Of a stretch of 51,714 bases of DNA, positions 17,212 through 26,313 are shown piece by piece. The DNA is from Anaerolineales bacterium (lineage in GTDB: Bacteria; Chloroflexota; Anaerolineae; Anaerolineales; E44-bin32). Within the stretch, counting starts at the first letter, position 1, and every line of letters starts with the position of its first letter. Below the pieces are notes generated by a model. The model searched no databases. It was given only the letters and a program-made list of their open reading frames with translations, and had not been told where the DNA came from. The DNA lies in NCBI GenBank assembly GCA_029210945.1, contig JARGGH010000022.1, positions 1 to 51,714 on the forward strand, in the 5' to 3' direction. A program made the position numbers and the translations under genes.

Positions 17212-20200
17212 TCAAGAACCATCGCCTGTCGCCAGCATGGGAACCTGGGCGAGGTCGTCAACCGTCAGATCCTTCAATGACACACCGGGCGCATTCGGGT
17301 TCTGCAGCAGTTCTTCCTGCGTCGGTGTCTCGCCGGGTGGCCACAGGATGTCCATGATGCGCGTGTCGGCTGGGGATCCCGTGCCGCCGCCAATGCGCCA
17401 TTGTGCGGCGCTGGGCTGCACATCACGCACTCTCCAGACGCCTGCTGATGGGTAGCCCTCCTGACTTAAGATGGCGACTGCGATGTGCCAATTTTCAGGG
17501 TCGGGCTCGATCAGCGTGCGCGGCACGTAGATCGTCACCCGCCGCTGGCCGGGGTTCGTCACGATGCGGTATCCCGAATCTACCTGCACAGGCCCCTCGG
17601 ATCCGGGCGTGTAAATGCCCGGCGTCCAGCCTTCAGCCCAGATGGCGTAATCCCACCCATGCCCGGGCTCGAGCGCGGCGTTGCGCCCGGGCAGCAGAAC
17701 CCGGTCTCCGGTCTCCGCGCCGTCGGTGTCGATATAAAGATCGATCGTCTGGATGCTGAGGCCATTGGGTGAACCCCATTCGTTGACCACGGGGCCCCTG
17801 AACTCGAGACGAAAAATCATATCCTGTTCGTCGTAGCCAATCGTCAAACCTGTCAGGTCGAAGACGCCCGATTTGAAGACCTGATCCGAGGGATAGTCGT
17901 ACGTCCCCGGGCCGTGATCGTCCGTCGCCGGGTCTTCGAACACGGCGAAGACGTTCGGAATGGGCAGGTCCGGCACGGTCGCCACCGCCGGCCCGTCCCC
18001 GGGAAAAATGGCGAGATCCTGCTCACCCTTGCTGAGCACGAGGCGGACATGGATGCGATCGCCGCTGCGCGGATCGGGCGCGAACGCCTCCATCGGAATA
18101 GCCATCTCGAGCGATCCCTGGCTGGCAGCAGCCGCAGGCTGAGCGTTCTCGGGCGCAGCGGTCGGGATCCAGCTTCCGGTACCGTCAGCGCGGTAAATCA
18201 TCAGGCGCGGCTCGCCAGATTGGAAGGTGATCTCGATCAACCGTTTCACGCCGAAGCCTAACCGCGTCTCTCCAGAGCCATAACGTGAGTAGGCGTTCGT
18301 CGTGCCTGCAGCGGGCGGGCTGACGTAGAAACCAAGCGTCCAGTCGTCAGAAAATCCCTCCGCCGAATCGAGGCGGATATAGAGCTGCTCCTGATCGAAG
18401 CCGTAATAAAGGCTCTTAAGGTCGATCCCTGCAAGTGAGTAATACCCGGCTGCCTCCCACTCGTCTTCGCCTGGCTGTCCGTCGGAGATCACGCTGAGCA
18501 TCCCGGTTGGCGCTCGGTCAGGCGTTTGTGCGCGCTCAGGGATGACCGGGACACGCACATAATCTGGAACTTCATCCCCGATCAATTCGTAAATGCGCTC
18601 GAGGTAGGCTCGGAACTGCCGATCGAAACTGTCATCAGCGCCGGAGTTCTGGTCCGCGCCGTACCACCAGAACCAGTCCGAACCCTCGGCGATATAGACC
18701 AGTTCCATCACCCGCTCGAGAGTCAATTCGTCCAGATCGGGTGCGACGTTCTGAACCGCTGCTCTGGTTCTCCGCAGGTATTCCCAGGCCTGATTCTCCT
18801 CCTCTTCGCCGATCCAGGTGCTGAAGGTGCCGTCGATCCAGGAGCCCGGCCAGAGTTCTTCGATCACGGGCCGCGACTCGCCGGCCGCATCGAGCGCATT
18901 CAGATACTCGGAGGGGGTCACCGTGACGAGCGTTTGCGACTCGGAAAGCAGGCGGTAGGTCTCGTGGAGGAATTCCTTACCGTCGTTGTCGTAGTATTCC
19001 CAGGCATTTTCGCCGTCGAGCAGGACCGTGACCAGGTGCGGGCCTTCGGCGCCCTCGTTTGTCAGCTGTTCATAGATCGCCTCCAGCCTGCCGATCAAGT
19101 CGGCGGCGGCGACGTCACCGGGAGTGCCGGAGTATTCGAAGCCCACTTTGTCTGAAAGCACGTGATCACGGAAGATGACCGCCACCGGTCCGCCGCGGGC
19201 CCCCTGCACATCGTAAGGACGGTAAAGCTCATCCGCCTGCAGCACGACATCCGAAGAATCGCGCGTGAAGGTCTCCACATCCGGCAGGCTTTCTGCCAGC
19301 ACTTCTTCATCGCTTGCCATCCATTGGACGCCAGCGTTGGCGACCATCGCGATGATGTTCTCGGCTACCGAGCCTTCCGCCGGCCACATGCCGCGCGGTG
19401 GGAGGCCAAAGTGCTTCTCATAGAACTCCACCCCGAGCTCGACCTGCGCAACCGCGTCCTGGCCGTAAACAAAGCGGGTGGGGAGATCGGCTTCGGGCAA
19501 GGCGACCTGCGCCAGATTGCTATCGACCAGCAGCGGGAGGATCGGGTGGGCGAACGGGGTCATCGTGACCTCGATTTGACCGTCGCGCTGCATTTCCGCA
19601 TGCAGCGGGATGACCTCGCGGACGAGGCGCAGGTGCTCTTCAAAAACGATCTGCTTATCGCTTTCGGAGAAGTCACGGCCTTGCTCCACGAGGCTTGCGA
19701 GCGGCTGCTGTGCAAGCCAATCCGGATCGGTCCACGCAAGGTTGAACAAGACCTGCAGGTCAAGCCAATCCTGTTCTTGCCATTCTTCGAGATCGGCGCC
19801 GGTGCGCATCCGCGCGAGTTCGGCATAGCGCGGGAAGCGCTCGATGATCTTCGGGTTGATGTCGAAAAAGCGATTGAGGATGAATAGCTTTTGCGCGCGA
19901 TCGAGTTCGGAAGCGGGAACCTCCGCCATGACCCAGTACAGATCGCGCGCCCCGGCCTCGATATCATCCAGTTGGCGGATCAGGCTCGGGGTGAGGTTGA
20001 AGGTGGCGTGCACATCTGGATACTGCATCAACATGGCAGCCATGTCCACGTAATCTTTGGCGGCGTGTACCCGGACCCACGGTCTTTCATAAATATTGCT
20101 AGCCTCATCCTTGTAATAAACAGGCTGATGCTGGTGCCAGATAATCGCTACGTAAAGCTTGTCATCCTCGATGACGAGCGGAGGCCGGGAGGCCTCCTGC

Positions 20201-20319
20201 ACGCTTTCTTCACGCGTAGGGGCGGGGGGTTCGCTTGTGATCGTTTGCTGCCCTCCTGTGCAGGCCGCTAATATCGCGCAGCAATGTGCCAGCAGCGTCA
20301 GTCGGAGTTTGTGTTTCAT
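17212..20319 (-). CDS. Surface-anchored GH57 glucanase with C-terminal binding module
   Basis: The start at ATG 20319 overlaps the GH13 stop (ATGA) and follows GGAAGG. The 1035-residue product is a lipoprotein (ILAAC, Cys20). The GH57 barrel follows: WHQHQP at 61-66, nucleophile E315 in GMWPAEGSVAE and acid D435 in LLDGENAWEYY. After it come two beta-rich regions: about 625-800, and about 800-1000, where FKSGVFDLTGLTIGYDEQD resembles the DOMON/glucodextranase-type C-terminal module. GH57 members act on alpha-1,4 and alpha-1,6 linkages, so an external amylase or amylopullulanase is likely. It would feed the ABC importer encoded in the same operon. Confidence 0.88.
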   Translation of the reverse strand: MKHKLRLTLLAHCCAILAACTGGQQTITSEPPAPTREESVQEASRPPLVIEDDKLYVAIIWHQHQPVYYKDEASNIYERPWVRVHAAKDYVDMAAMLMQYPDVHATFNLTPSLIRQLDDIEAGARDLYWVMAEVPASELDRAQKLFILNRFFDINPKIIERFPRYAELARMRTGADLEEWQEQDWLDLQVLFNLAWTDPDWLAQQPLASLVEQGRDFSESDKQIVFEEHLRLVREVIPLHAEMQRDGQIEVTMTPFAHPILPLLVDSNLAQVALPEADLPTRFVYGQDAVAQVELGVEFYEKHFGLPPRGMWPAEGSVAENIIAMVANAGVQWMASDEEVLAESLPDVETFTRDSSDVVLQADELYRPYDVQGARGGPVAVIFRDHVLSDKVGFEYSGTPGDVAAADLIGRLEAIYEQLTNEGAEGPHLVTVLLDGENAWEYYDNDGKEFLHETYRLLSESQTLVTVTPSEYLNALDAAGESRPVIEELWPGSWIDGTFSTWIGEEEENQAWEYLRRTRAAVQNVAPDLDELTLERVMELVYIAEGSDWFWWYGADQNSGADDSFDRQFRAYLERIYELIGDEVPDYVRVPVIPERAQTPDRAPTGMLSVISDGQPGEDEWEAAGYYSLAGIDLKSLYYGFDQEQLYIRLDSAEGFSDDWTLGFYVSPPAAGTTNAYSRYGSGETRLGFGVKRLIEITFQSGEPRLMIYRADGTGSWIPTAAPENAQPAAAASQGSLEMAIPMEAFAPDPRSGDRIHVRLVLSKGEQDLAIFPGDGPAVATVPDLPIPNVFAVFEDPATDDHGPGTYDYPSDQVFKSGVFDLTGLTIGYDEQDMIFRLEFRGPVVNEWGSPNGLSIQTIDLYIDTDGAETGDRVLLPGRNAALEPGHGWDYAIWAEGWTPGIYTPGSEGPVQVDSGYRIVTNPGQRRVTIYVPRTLIEPDPENWHIAVAILSQEGYPSAGVWRVRDVQPSAAQWRIGGGTGSPADTRIMDILWPPGETPTQEELLQNPNAPGVSLKDLTVDDLAQVPMLATGDGS

Positions 20320-21974
20320 GATAGACCTTCCTGCCAGTTCAGCGCCCGGTCCCATGGCCGGGCGAGCTCTCGCTCGCGGATTAACAGCTTGTATTTCTGA
20401 AGCAATTCTTCATCCTGGCGGTCGTCCCAGACCATCGGCACGCGGCTGGCTTCCAGCCCATCGGCGCTGGACTTACCAGAGGATTGGTTCAGGCCGACCT
20501 CTGTGCCGTAGTAAATAATCGGGGGTCCCGGCAGGTCCATCTGCAGCTCGGCTGCATGAACAAGCTTCTGCTTATCCCCGCCTGTGATGTAGAGGAAGCG
20601 GTCCATGTCGTGGTTGTCGAGGAATGAAAACTGCAGGAAATCCGCTTCGAAATAGCGGTAGTGCTTCTGAAGGAACGTCTCAAGGAGGGTTTGATCCAGG
20701 TCATCCTCACGGAAGAAGCGCCGTACAGAGTCGGCGAAGATAAAATCCAATGTGCCATCCAGCCGGCCCGTGTAACGGCGCAGCACCTCTGCCGGCTCAA
20801 CGATCTCGCTGAAGCACAGGCAGTCGGGTTTTTCCTGCTTACAGGCGGGCCAGAATTCGGACCAGAAGCTCGGTCCGGGACCATTGGCGTGATCGAGGCG
20901 GTAGCCGTCGATGTTGTATTCATGCAGCCAATAGGCGCCGATGTCGATCATCCACTGGCGTGCCTCAGGATTGGAGAGGTTCAGTTCAGGCATTGAGGCC
21001 ACGCCGAAGAACGAGCGGTAGCCCGGGCCGTAATCCTCAAACGTGAACCAGTCACGGTATTTGCTCGAAGGGTCGCGAACTGCTTCCTGGAAATAAGGAT
21101 GTTTGTCTGATAGGTGGTTGGGCACGAGATCGAGCAGGATGCGGATGTCGCGATCGTGCGCGGCCTGCACAAGTTCGCGCATCGCTTGTTCGCCGCCGAT
21201 CCTGGGCTCGACCGAGAAGAAATCGATCACATCGTAACCGTGCACAGAGGGTGTCGGCCAGGTTGGGCTCAACCAGAGGCTGGTCACGCCGAGGTCCCGC
21301 AGGTAATCGAGTTTTTCGAGCACGCCCCAGAGGGTTCCGCCGAACGGCTGCTTTAGGTCGTCGGTCTGAATCCAGTCCCGGCCCGGGCCGGGGGAGAAGC
21401 GGTCGATAAAGATCTGGTAGATGACCGCCTCACGCGCCCACTCCGGCGGCCGGAAGCTGTCCACGTGGTAGCTGAACACATGCCCTGCATGGGGTCCTGA
21501 GACCCAATCCGCATGCGCTTCGCGTCCCTGGAAGAAATTGGTCGCGGCCCGGTCGGTCGTAGCCTTCACGTCAGGCAGGTCGGCAAAGTGCTCGTCGCTG
21601 CCATGGGTCCATCCGCTGATGCGGTAACGGACGAGGGTTCCTTCCGGCTGAGCGGGGATCTCTGTTTCCCAGCGCGTGAGGTATCCCCAACGGAAGTTGT
21701 CCCAGATGGATTCGCACGGCTGCAGCATTAAGGCGTGACCATGTTTTGCGCGGCCATGCGAACCCTCCGGCTTACTGCCGTCCGTTGTGTAATAGCAGGC
21801 TGCATAATCGAGAGGCAGGTCAGGTCCCGACAGCACAGAGATACGCACCGGCTTCCCAGGATTTGGGTCGCGCGGCTGGATGGCGTGTGCGTGCTGGAGA
21901 CCGGATCGCTCGACCCGGTGGCGGTGTACTTTGAGCTCATCGACTGCGACGGTGCCAAAGATGAAATCTTCCAT
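20316..21974 (-). CDS. Cytoplasmic GH13 alpha-amylase / neopullulanase-like enzyme
   Basis: The start at 21974 is chosen for the AGGAG site just upstream. The 552-residue enzyme has an N-terminal beta domain (about 1-170), then a GH13 barrel: GYDVIDFFSVEPRIGG, nucleophile D361 in DGYRLDHAN, acid/base E390 in CFSEIVEP and D456 in FLDNHDMDRF. There is no signal peptide. The added N-terminal domain is typical of cyclomaltodextrinase and neopullulanase groups, which split imported oligosaccharides. Its stop overlaps the GH57 start by the ATGA motif, so the two are co-translated. Confidence 0.88.
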   Translation of the reverse strand: MEDFIFGTVAVDELKVHRHRVERSGLQHAHAIQPRDPNPGKPVRISVLSGPDLPLDYAACYYTTDGSKPEGSHGRAKHGHALMLQPCESIWDNFRWGYLTRWETEIPAQPEGTLVRYRISGWTHGSDEHFADLPDVKATTDRAATNFFQGREAHADWVSGPHAGHVFSYHVDSFRPPEWAREAVIYQIFIDRFSPGPGRDWIQTDDLKQPFGGTLWGVLEKLDYLRDLGVTSLWLSPTWPTPSVHGYDVIDFFSVEPRIGGEQAMRELVQAAHDRDIRILLDLVPNHLSDKHPYFQEAVRDPSSKYRDWFTFEDYGPGYRSFFGVASMPELNLSNPEARQWMIDIGAYWLHEYNIDGYRLDHANGPGPSFWSEFWPACKQEKPDCLCFSEIVEPAEVLRRYTGRLDGTLDFIFADSVRRFFREDDLDQTLLETFLQKHYRYFEADFLQFSFLDNHDMDRFLYITGGDKQKLVHAAELQMDLPGPPIIYYGTEVGLNQSSGKSSADGLEASRVPMVWDDRQDEELLQKYKLLIRERELARPWDRALNWQEGLS

Positions 21975-22029
21975 ACGACTCCTGGTATAGATGGTAGCGA
22001 TATGAGGAAGTCTGCTGCGAACTGACGCT

Positions 22030-22932
22030 CTAGCCTTTGACGGCACCCTGGGTCAGGCCGCCCGTGATCTGGTCCTGCAGTGTCAGGTAGATGATCACGA
22101 TCGGGAGGGCGCCCATCAGCGCCCCGGCGGCGAAGATGCCCCACTGCTGGGTGAACTGCCCGCTGGTGAAGATATACAGCCCGACGGTGAGCGGGTACTG
22201 CTCGGTCGTCTTGAGCAGGATGCGGGCAATCACGAAATCGCTGTACACGAAGATGAATGACAGCACGGCGACGACCACGATGATCGGCCGCATCAGTGGC
22301 AGCAGCAGTTTCGTGAAAATCTGCCAGTGGGTGGCCCCATCGACCATCGCCGATTCATCGATATCCTTCGGGATGGTGTCAAAATAGCCTTTCATCAGCC
22401 AGATATTGATGCCCATCGCGCCGCCCAGGTAAACCAGGATCAATCCGTTGTGTGTGTTCAACCCGAAGGAGGGGATCACGCCGCCGATCTGCTGGATAAG
22501 CAGGAAGACGGCAACCATCACCAGGATGTTAGGGAACATCTGGACAAGCAGGATGCCGCGTAGCATGTTTTCCCGCTGGCGGAATCGGAAGCGTGAGAAC
22601 GAGTACGCTGCAGTCGTCGTAATCGCGACAGAGATGATCGTCGTGATGCTGGCGATCTTCACCGAGTTGAAGAGCCACTTTCTAAACGGGTAGATCGTCG
22701 AAAAGGAGCTATCCGTCAGCAGCATCCGATAATTCTGAAAACTGGCATTGCGGGGGATCATCGTCTGGGTTGAGAGCGAGTTTAAAGGGTTCAGCGAAGC
22801 TGAGATGATCCAGAGGATCGGGAACAACGCAAAGGCGATTGAGAAGAGCGCAATGAGGTATGTCAGCACGAGCCGCAGCCTTTTACGCTGCGTGTTGGTT
22901 AGCTGGAAGCGGGTGGATCTTGTCTTAGACAT
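22030..22932 (-). CDS. malG: Maltodextrin ABC transporter permease (MalG type)
   Basis: This 300-residue inner-membrane protein has about six hydrophobic segments and the EAA loop DESAMVDGATHWQIFTKLLL (about 205-224), which contacts the ATPase. An LNP segment after the first membrane span and the C-terminal GLTQGAVKG are as in MalG proteins. It overlaps the MalF-type gene by 8 bp and forms the channel with it. The ATPase gene is absent from this block, so a shared MsmX/MalK-type ATPase elsewhere is presumed. Confidence 0.92.
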   Translation of the reverse strand: MSKTRSTRFQLTNTQRKRLRLVLTYLIALFSIAFALFPILWIISASLNPLNSLSTQTMIPRNASFQNYRMLLTDSSFSTIYPFRKWLFNSVKIASITTIISVAITTTAAYSFSRFRFRQRENMLRGILLVQMFPNILVMVAVFLLIQQIGGVIPSFGLNTHNGLILVYLGGAMGINIWLMKGYFDTIPKDIDESAMVDGATHWQIFTKLLLPLMRPIIVVVAVLSFIFVYSDFVIARILLKTTEQYPLTVGLYIFTSGQFTQQWGIFAAGALMGALPIVIIYLTLQDQITGGLTQGAVKG

Positions 22933-24526
22933 TCTCGCTGACCTCCTCCCACATGCGGGTAAAGCGGAATTGGAACAGCGCCAGTGCGGCGACGATCACG
23001 AAGATCACGAACGTGATCGCAGCTGCCAGACCGTATTGTGCGCCGCGCCCGCCGGCAAACGCCAGGTTGTAGACGTAGCTGATCAGGATGTCGGTGTGAC
23101 CGGCCTCCGTAGAAGCCCCCACGATCGGGGGACCTCCTTCGATGAACAGGAAGATGATGTTGAAGTTGTTGAAATTGAAGACGAAGGAAGCGACCAAAAG
23201 CGGCCCGACGGCGACCAGCAGCATCGGCAGGGTGATGTTCCAGAACTGCTGCCAGATCCCGGCGCCATCCACATTTGCAGCGTCGTAGAGATCAGTCGGG
23301 ATCCCCTGCAGCGCCCCGCTGCAGATGAGCATGAAGTAAGGGAAGCCCAGCCACAGGTTGACAAGCAAGATGGCCCCTTTAGACCACCATGGACTGGTGA
23401 ACCATGGCGGCGCCCAACCGATCAGCTGTCGAAGAGTCTCGTTGATGATCCCCAACTCCGGATTCAGCAGCCCGCGCCAGACCATGATCGTGATCAGGCT
23501 CGGGATCGTGTATGGGATGAGCAGCAATGTCTGAATGATCCTCCGTCCACGCAGCATCGGGTCATTGAAGACGATCGCCAGGAACAAGCCCAGCGAGAAG
23601 GTCATCAGAACGCTCAGGAACGCAAATGCAAAGTTCCAGATGATGATTCGCACGAGCGGACCCTGCAGCGCGGGGCTCTCAATGAACTGGACGAAATTAT
23701 CCAGCCCAACCGAGATCTGGAAGCCCGGTGTGAGCCGCTCGCCTGTGTCGGAAGTGAATGCGCCATTGATCGGCCTGTATCCCACGCCGGTCTGCTGGTT
23801 GATGAGCAGGTCATCTTCCTCGCTGTACACGTAGAGCGGCACCAGCTCCGAAGCTTTGTCGAGGCTTGAGACCAGAACGATGCGATCGCCAGCGCCGAAT
23901 GAGATTTCGCCAAGCTCGTTGATATGACGCACGGCGGTCAGGCGATTCAGCCGTTCATAACCTTTGATCGAGAGCGGGATCCCTTCGGCGTCCAATCCGC
24001 CGACGCCTTCTATCTCAGGTCCGGCTTCGATCAATGGTTGGTCAGGGTAGGCCAGGAAATTCTGACCGTCTTCCCTCTGCAGCCAGAGCGCAAAATCGCC
24101 GTCCTCCGAGCGAAAGGCCGTCCATGTATAAGCCCCGCTGCCTTCAGGGAGGTATTTTGTGTTTTCAAATCGATCGATGGCTTGTTCTTTGGTGAGCAGG
24201 TGGCCGAAGCCGTAGTTGGTGGTCGAGATGTAGCCCGTGTAGAAGATCGGGTAGATCGCGAACAGGGCCATCAGGACCAGCCCGACCACCATCCAGCGGA
24301 GCGGGTAGGCATCGCGGTGCAGAATGACGATGTTGAAGAAAACGGCGAGCAGCGCAAAGGTGATCGCCAGGACGTTAAAGCCGCGCAGGGTCAGTTCGAG
24401 GATAAACCAGACGACAAAAGCGTCAATAATTCCAAGTAGGAGCAGGCGCAGCATCAAGCTGCCTGCGCTGAGTGTTGATGAAGATTCCAGCCTCCTCAGG
24501 TCTGCAGGGTTGGGTTTTTCCGCCAC
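22925..24526 (-). CDS. malF: Maltodextrin ABC transporter permease (MalF type)
   Basis: This 533-residue membrane protein has early spans (LMLRLLLLGIIDAFVVWFIL and the next ones) and a large periplasmic insertion at about 115-280, as in MalF. The C-terminal spans carry the EAA loop DLYDAANVDGAGIWQQFW followed by NITLPMLL. The family forms a heterodimer with MalG. It lies 81 bp after the binding-protein gene, with a strong hairpin between them, and its 3' end overlaps malG. Confidence 0.9.
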   Translation of the reverse strand: MAEKPNPADLRRLESSSTLSAGSLMLRLLLLGIIDAFVVWFILELTLRGFNVLAITFALLAVFFNIVILHRDAYPLRWMVVGLVLMALFAIYPIFYTGYISTTNYGFGHLLTKEQAIDRFENTKYLPEGSGAYTWTAFRSEDGDFALWLQREDGQNFLAYPDQPLIEAGPEIEGVGGLDAEGIPLSIKGYERLNRLTAVRHINELGEISFGAGDRIVLVSSLDKASELVPLYVYSEEDDLLINQQTGVGYRPINGAFTSDTGERLTPGFQISVGLDNFVQFIESPALQGPLVRIIIWNFAFAFLSVLMTFSLGLFLAIVFNDPMLRGRRIIQTLLLIPYTIPSLITIMVWRGLLNPELGIINETLRQLIGWAPPWFTSPWWSKGAILLVNLWLGFPYFMLICSGALQGIPTDLYDAANVDGAGIWQQFWNITLPMLLVAVGPLLVASFVFNFNNFNIIFLFIEGGPPIVGASTEAGHTDILISYVYNLAFAGGRGAQYGLAAAITFVIFVIVAALALFQFRFTRMWEEVSENV

Positions 24527-24561
24527 GGCACACCTCCCGTTGGAAGCCCGGTGGGTAGAGA

Positions 24562-24588
24562 GGAGGCCGGGATGATCTCCCGGCCTCC
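24562..24588 (-). promoter_or_regulatory. Intercistronic hairpin between malE and malF
   Basis: GGAGGCCGGGA and TCCCGGCCTCC form an 11-bp perfect stem around a 5-base loop. There is no T-run. At the boundary of a highly expressed binding-protein gene and its permease genes, such hairpins in other bacteria protect the upstream mRNA and reduce downstream expression. That role is inferred here. Confidence 0.65.
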
Positions 24589-24607
24589 GGGTTTAGAGTC
24601 TCTCTTG

Positions 24608-26176
24608 CTACTCGGTCTCGATCGTGAGGATGTGGGTCTCAGGATCGTAGGTAAACGTCACGGTGCTATCGCTGGCCAGACTGAAAGTGTAGTTCGCGCC
24701 GTCTGGTTCGCCATCGACGCCGTAGTTGGTCGTCCAGGCGCCGTCGAGGGCGACTTTGGCCTCGTAGTCACCGGCCGGTATTTCGTGCGAGGCGGTGTAA
24801 AGGCCATCGTCACCTTCCGTGAGCGCGGTCACTTCACAAGCCGGATCCCAGTCGGATTCACAGCCGGCTGCGGCCTGATAGGACCCGGGCACGTTGACCA
24901 TGCCCGCCGTTGCGCCGCCGAGCACCTCGCGGATCTGCTGTGCGGCGGTGCTGAAGGCGCTGTCAGGTGTGTCCTCGCCGGTGATGACGAGCACGACGGC
25001 TGAGTTCCATGAGCCCCAAACTGCGCCCATCTCGGGGATGGCAGGCATCAGCGCGGCGTTTTCGCCAGCTTCGCCGAACGCAGCGAGGTCGGGATCTTCC
25101 GTGGTTTCGAGCACCGGCAGGTAGGCTGAGGGACGATCGCCGGCTTTATAAAGCGCCCGCATCGTTTCTTCCGTGGCGACGAACTCGGTCAGGAAGGCCT
25201 GGGCAAGCAGGATGTTCTCGCTGAAGGCGTTGATCATGAAGCCCTGAATGCCGGCGAACGCCTGTCCATCGCTCGGGAAGGGGCTGATGCCGTAATTGAC
25301 GCCGGAGGTGCGGAAGCGTTCAAGCGCCCACGGTCCGGTCATGATGAAAGCCGCTTCGCCGGTTTCAAACAGCGTTTCGGCGGTGTCGGCGTCATTCGCG
25401 TTCGGGCTGATCAGGCCGGCTTCGACGTTCTCGGTGATCCAGGTACCAGCCTGGATCATGCCTTCACTGTCGATACCCAGGTCATTGGGGTCCCAGGTTC
25501 CGGCTTCGCTGCGTCCGAAGACGTAGCCGCCGAAGGATGTCAGGACAGGGTAGACCTTATAACCATTGTCCTCGAGCACCAGGCCGTAGGTCACCTCGCC
25601 TGCGTCGATCAGATCCCGGCTGATCTGCAGGAGTTCATCCCAGGTCTCGGGGGCTTCAGGTACCAGGTCGACGTTGCGGAAGAGGGCCATGTTCTCGATG
25701 GCATAGGGCATGCCGTAAAGCTGACCATCATAGGTGAAGCCACCCAGCGCGACGTCGAGGAAAGCATCTTCCTTTGCGCCGAGATCGATGGGGGTCACCA
25801 GGCCGCTATCGACCCACCCGCCGAGGCGGTCGTGAGGTCCGATGAAAATATCAGGACCTTCGCCGGCGGGGGCGGCAATCGGCAGCTGGTCGTTGATGTC
25901 AGCGACCTGCTGGACTTCCAGCCCTACGCCGTACTCAGCCTGGAACTCGTCAGCCAGATCCTGCAGGATCGGGGCGCGGGTTTCGTCCGCCCAGATGACG
26001 AGCGTCAGCTCGGGCTCGGCGGGCTCTTCGACTGCGGTTGGTTCTTCCACGGGCTCTTCTTCTGCCGGCGGCTCGGCGGGTGCTGGCTCCGGCGTGGCAG
26101 CCGGTGCGCAGGCGCCCAGCAGCACGCTCAGCGCTACGAAGAGTGTTAGTAGGGTCCACGCGAATCTGCGTTTCAT
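24608..26176 (-). CDS. malE: Maltodextrin-binding lipoprotein with C-terminal X25-like starch module
   Basis: The start is at 26176, with GGAGGA upstream and a lipoprotein signal (LLGAC, Cys about 23) after MKRR. A Pro/Glu-rich linker precedes a solute-binding fold typical of family 1: LTLVIWADETRAPILQDL, PDIFIGPHDRLGGWVDSG, then AFIMTGPWALE. After about residue 430 a further ~85-residue module appears: CESDWDPACEVTALTEGD, LPAGDYEAKVAL-like and VTFTYDPETHIL. This pattern is known from X25-type modules of pullulanases. The fusion suggests the receptor itself grips starch. It is about 522 residues long. Confidence 0.87.
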   Translation of the reverse strand: MKRRFAWTLLTLFVALSVLLGACAPAATPEPAPAEPPAEEEPVEEPTAVEEPAEPELTLVIWADETRAPILQDLADEFQAEYGVGLEVQQVADINDQLPIAAPAGEGPDIFIGPHDRLGGWVDSGLVTPIDLGAKEDAFLDVALGGFTYDGQLYGMPYAIENMALFRNVDLVPEAPETWDELLQISRDLIDAGEVTYGLVLEDNGYKVYPVLTSFGGYVFGRSEAGTWDPNDLGIDSEGMIQAGTWITENVEAGLISPNANDADTAETLFETGEAAFIMTGPWALERFRTSGVNYGISPFPSDGQAFAGIQGFMINAFSENILLAQAFLTEFVATEETMRALYKAGDRPSAYLPVLETTEDPDLAAFGEAGENAALMPAIPEMGAVWGSWNSAVVLVITGEDTPDSAFSTAAQQIREVLGGATAGMVNVPGSYQAAAGCESDWDPACEVTALTEGDDGLYTASHEIPAGDYEAKVALDGAWTTNYGVDGEPDGANYTFSLASDSTVTFTYDPETHILTIETE

Positions 26177-26259
26177 CTCTCGATTCCTCCGTTTGAAATA
26201 GACAGTTACTGCTTTTTGCACCGCAAAGTGCGGCGGACGGACTTGGTTTTTGGCCGTAC

Positions 26260-26270
26260 TCACCTCCTTA
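26260..26270 (-). promoter_or_regulatory. Orphan full-length Shine-Dalgarno sequence upstream of malE
   Basis: On the minus strand this reads TAAGGAGGTGA, an 11-base complement of the conserved 16S rRNA 3' end. It lies about 84 bases before the malE start, and no ATG, GTG or TTG follows at normal spacing (only a GTG inside the motif itself). It may be a ribosome pause site or a relic of a leader ORF. Confidence 0.35.
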
Positions 26271-26313
26271 GTTGGTACGCTGAAGTCGCCTGCGGTGGGC
26301 TGTGATGGCTGGC

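Noticed and set aside
22748..23869. 373-codon plus-strand ORF opposite malF/malG
   Set aside because: Antisense to conserved permease genes, with an odd composition rich in Asp, Glu, Gln and Arg, as expected for a mirror of hydrophobic codons.
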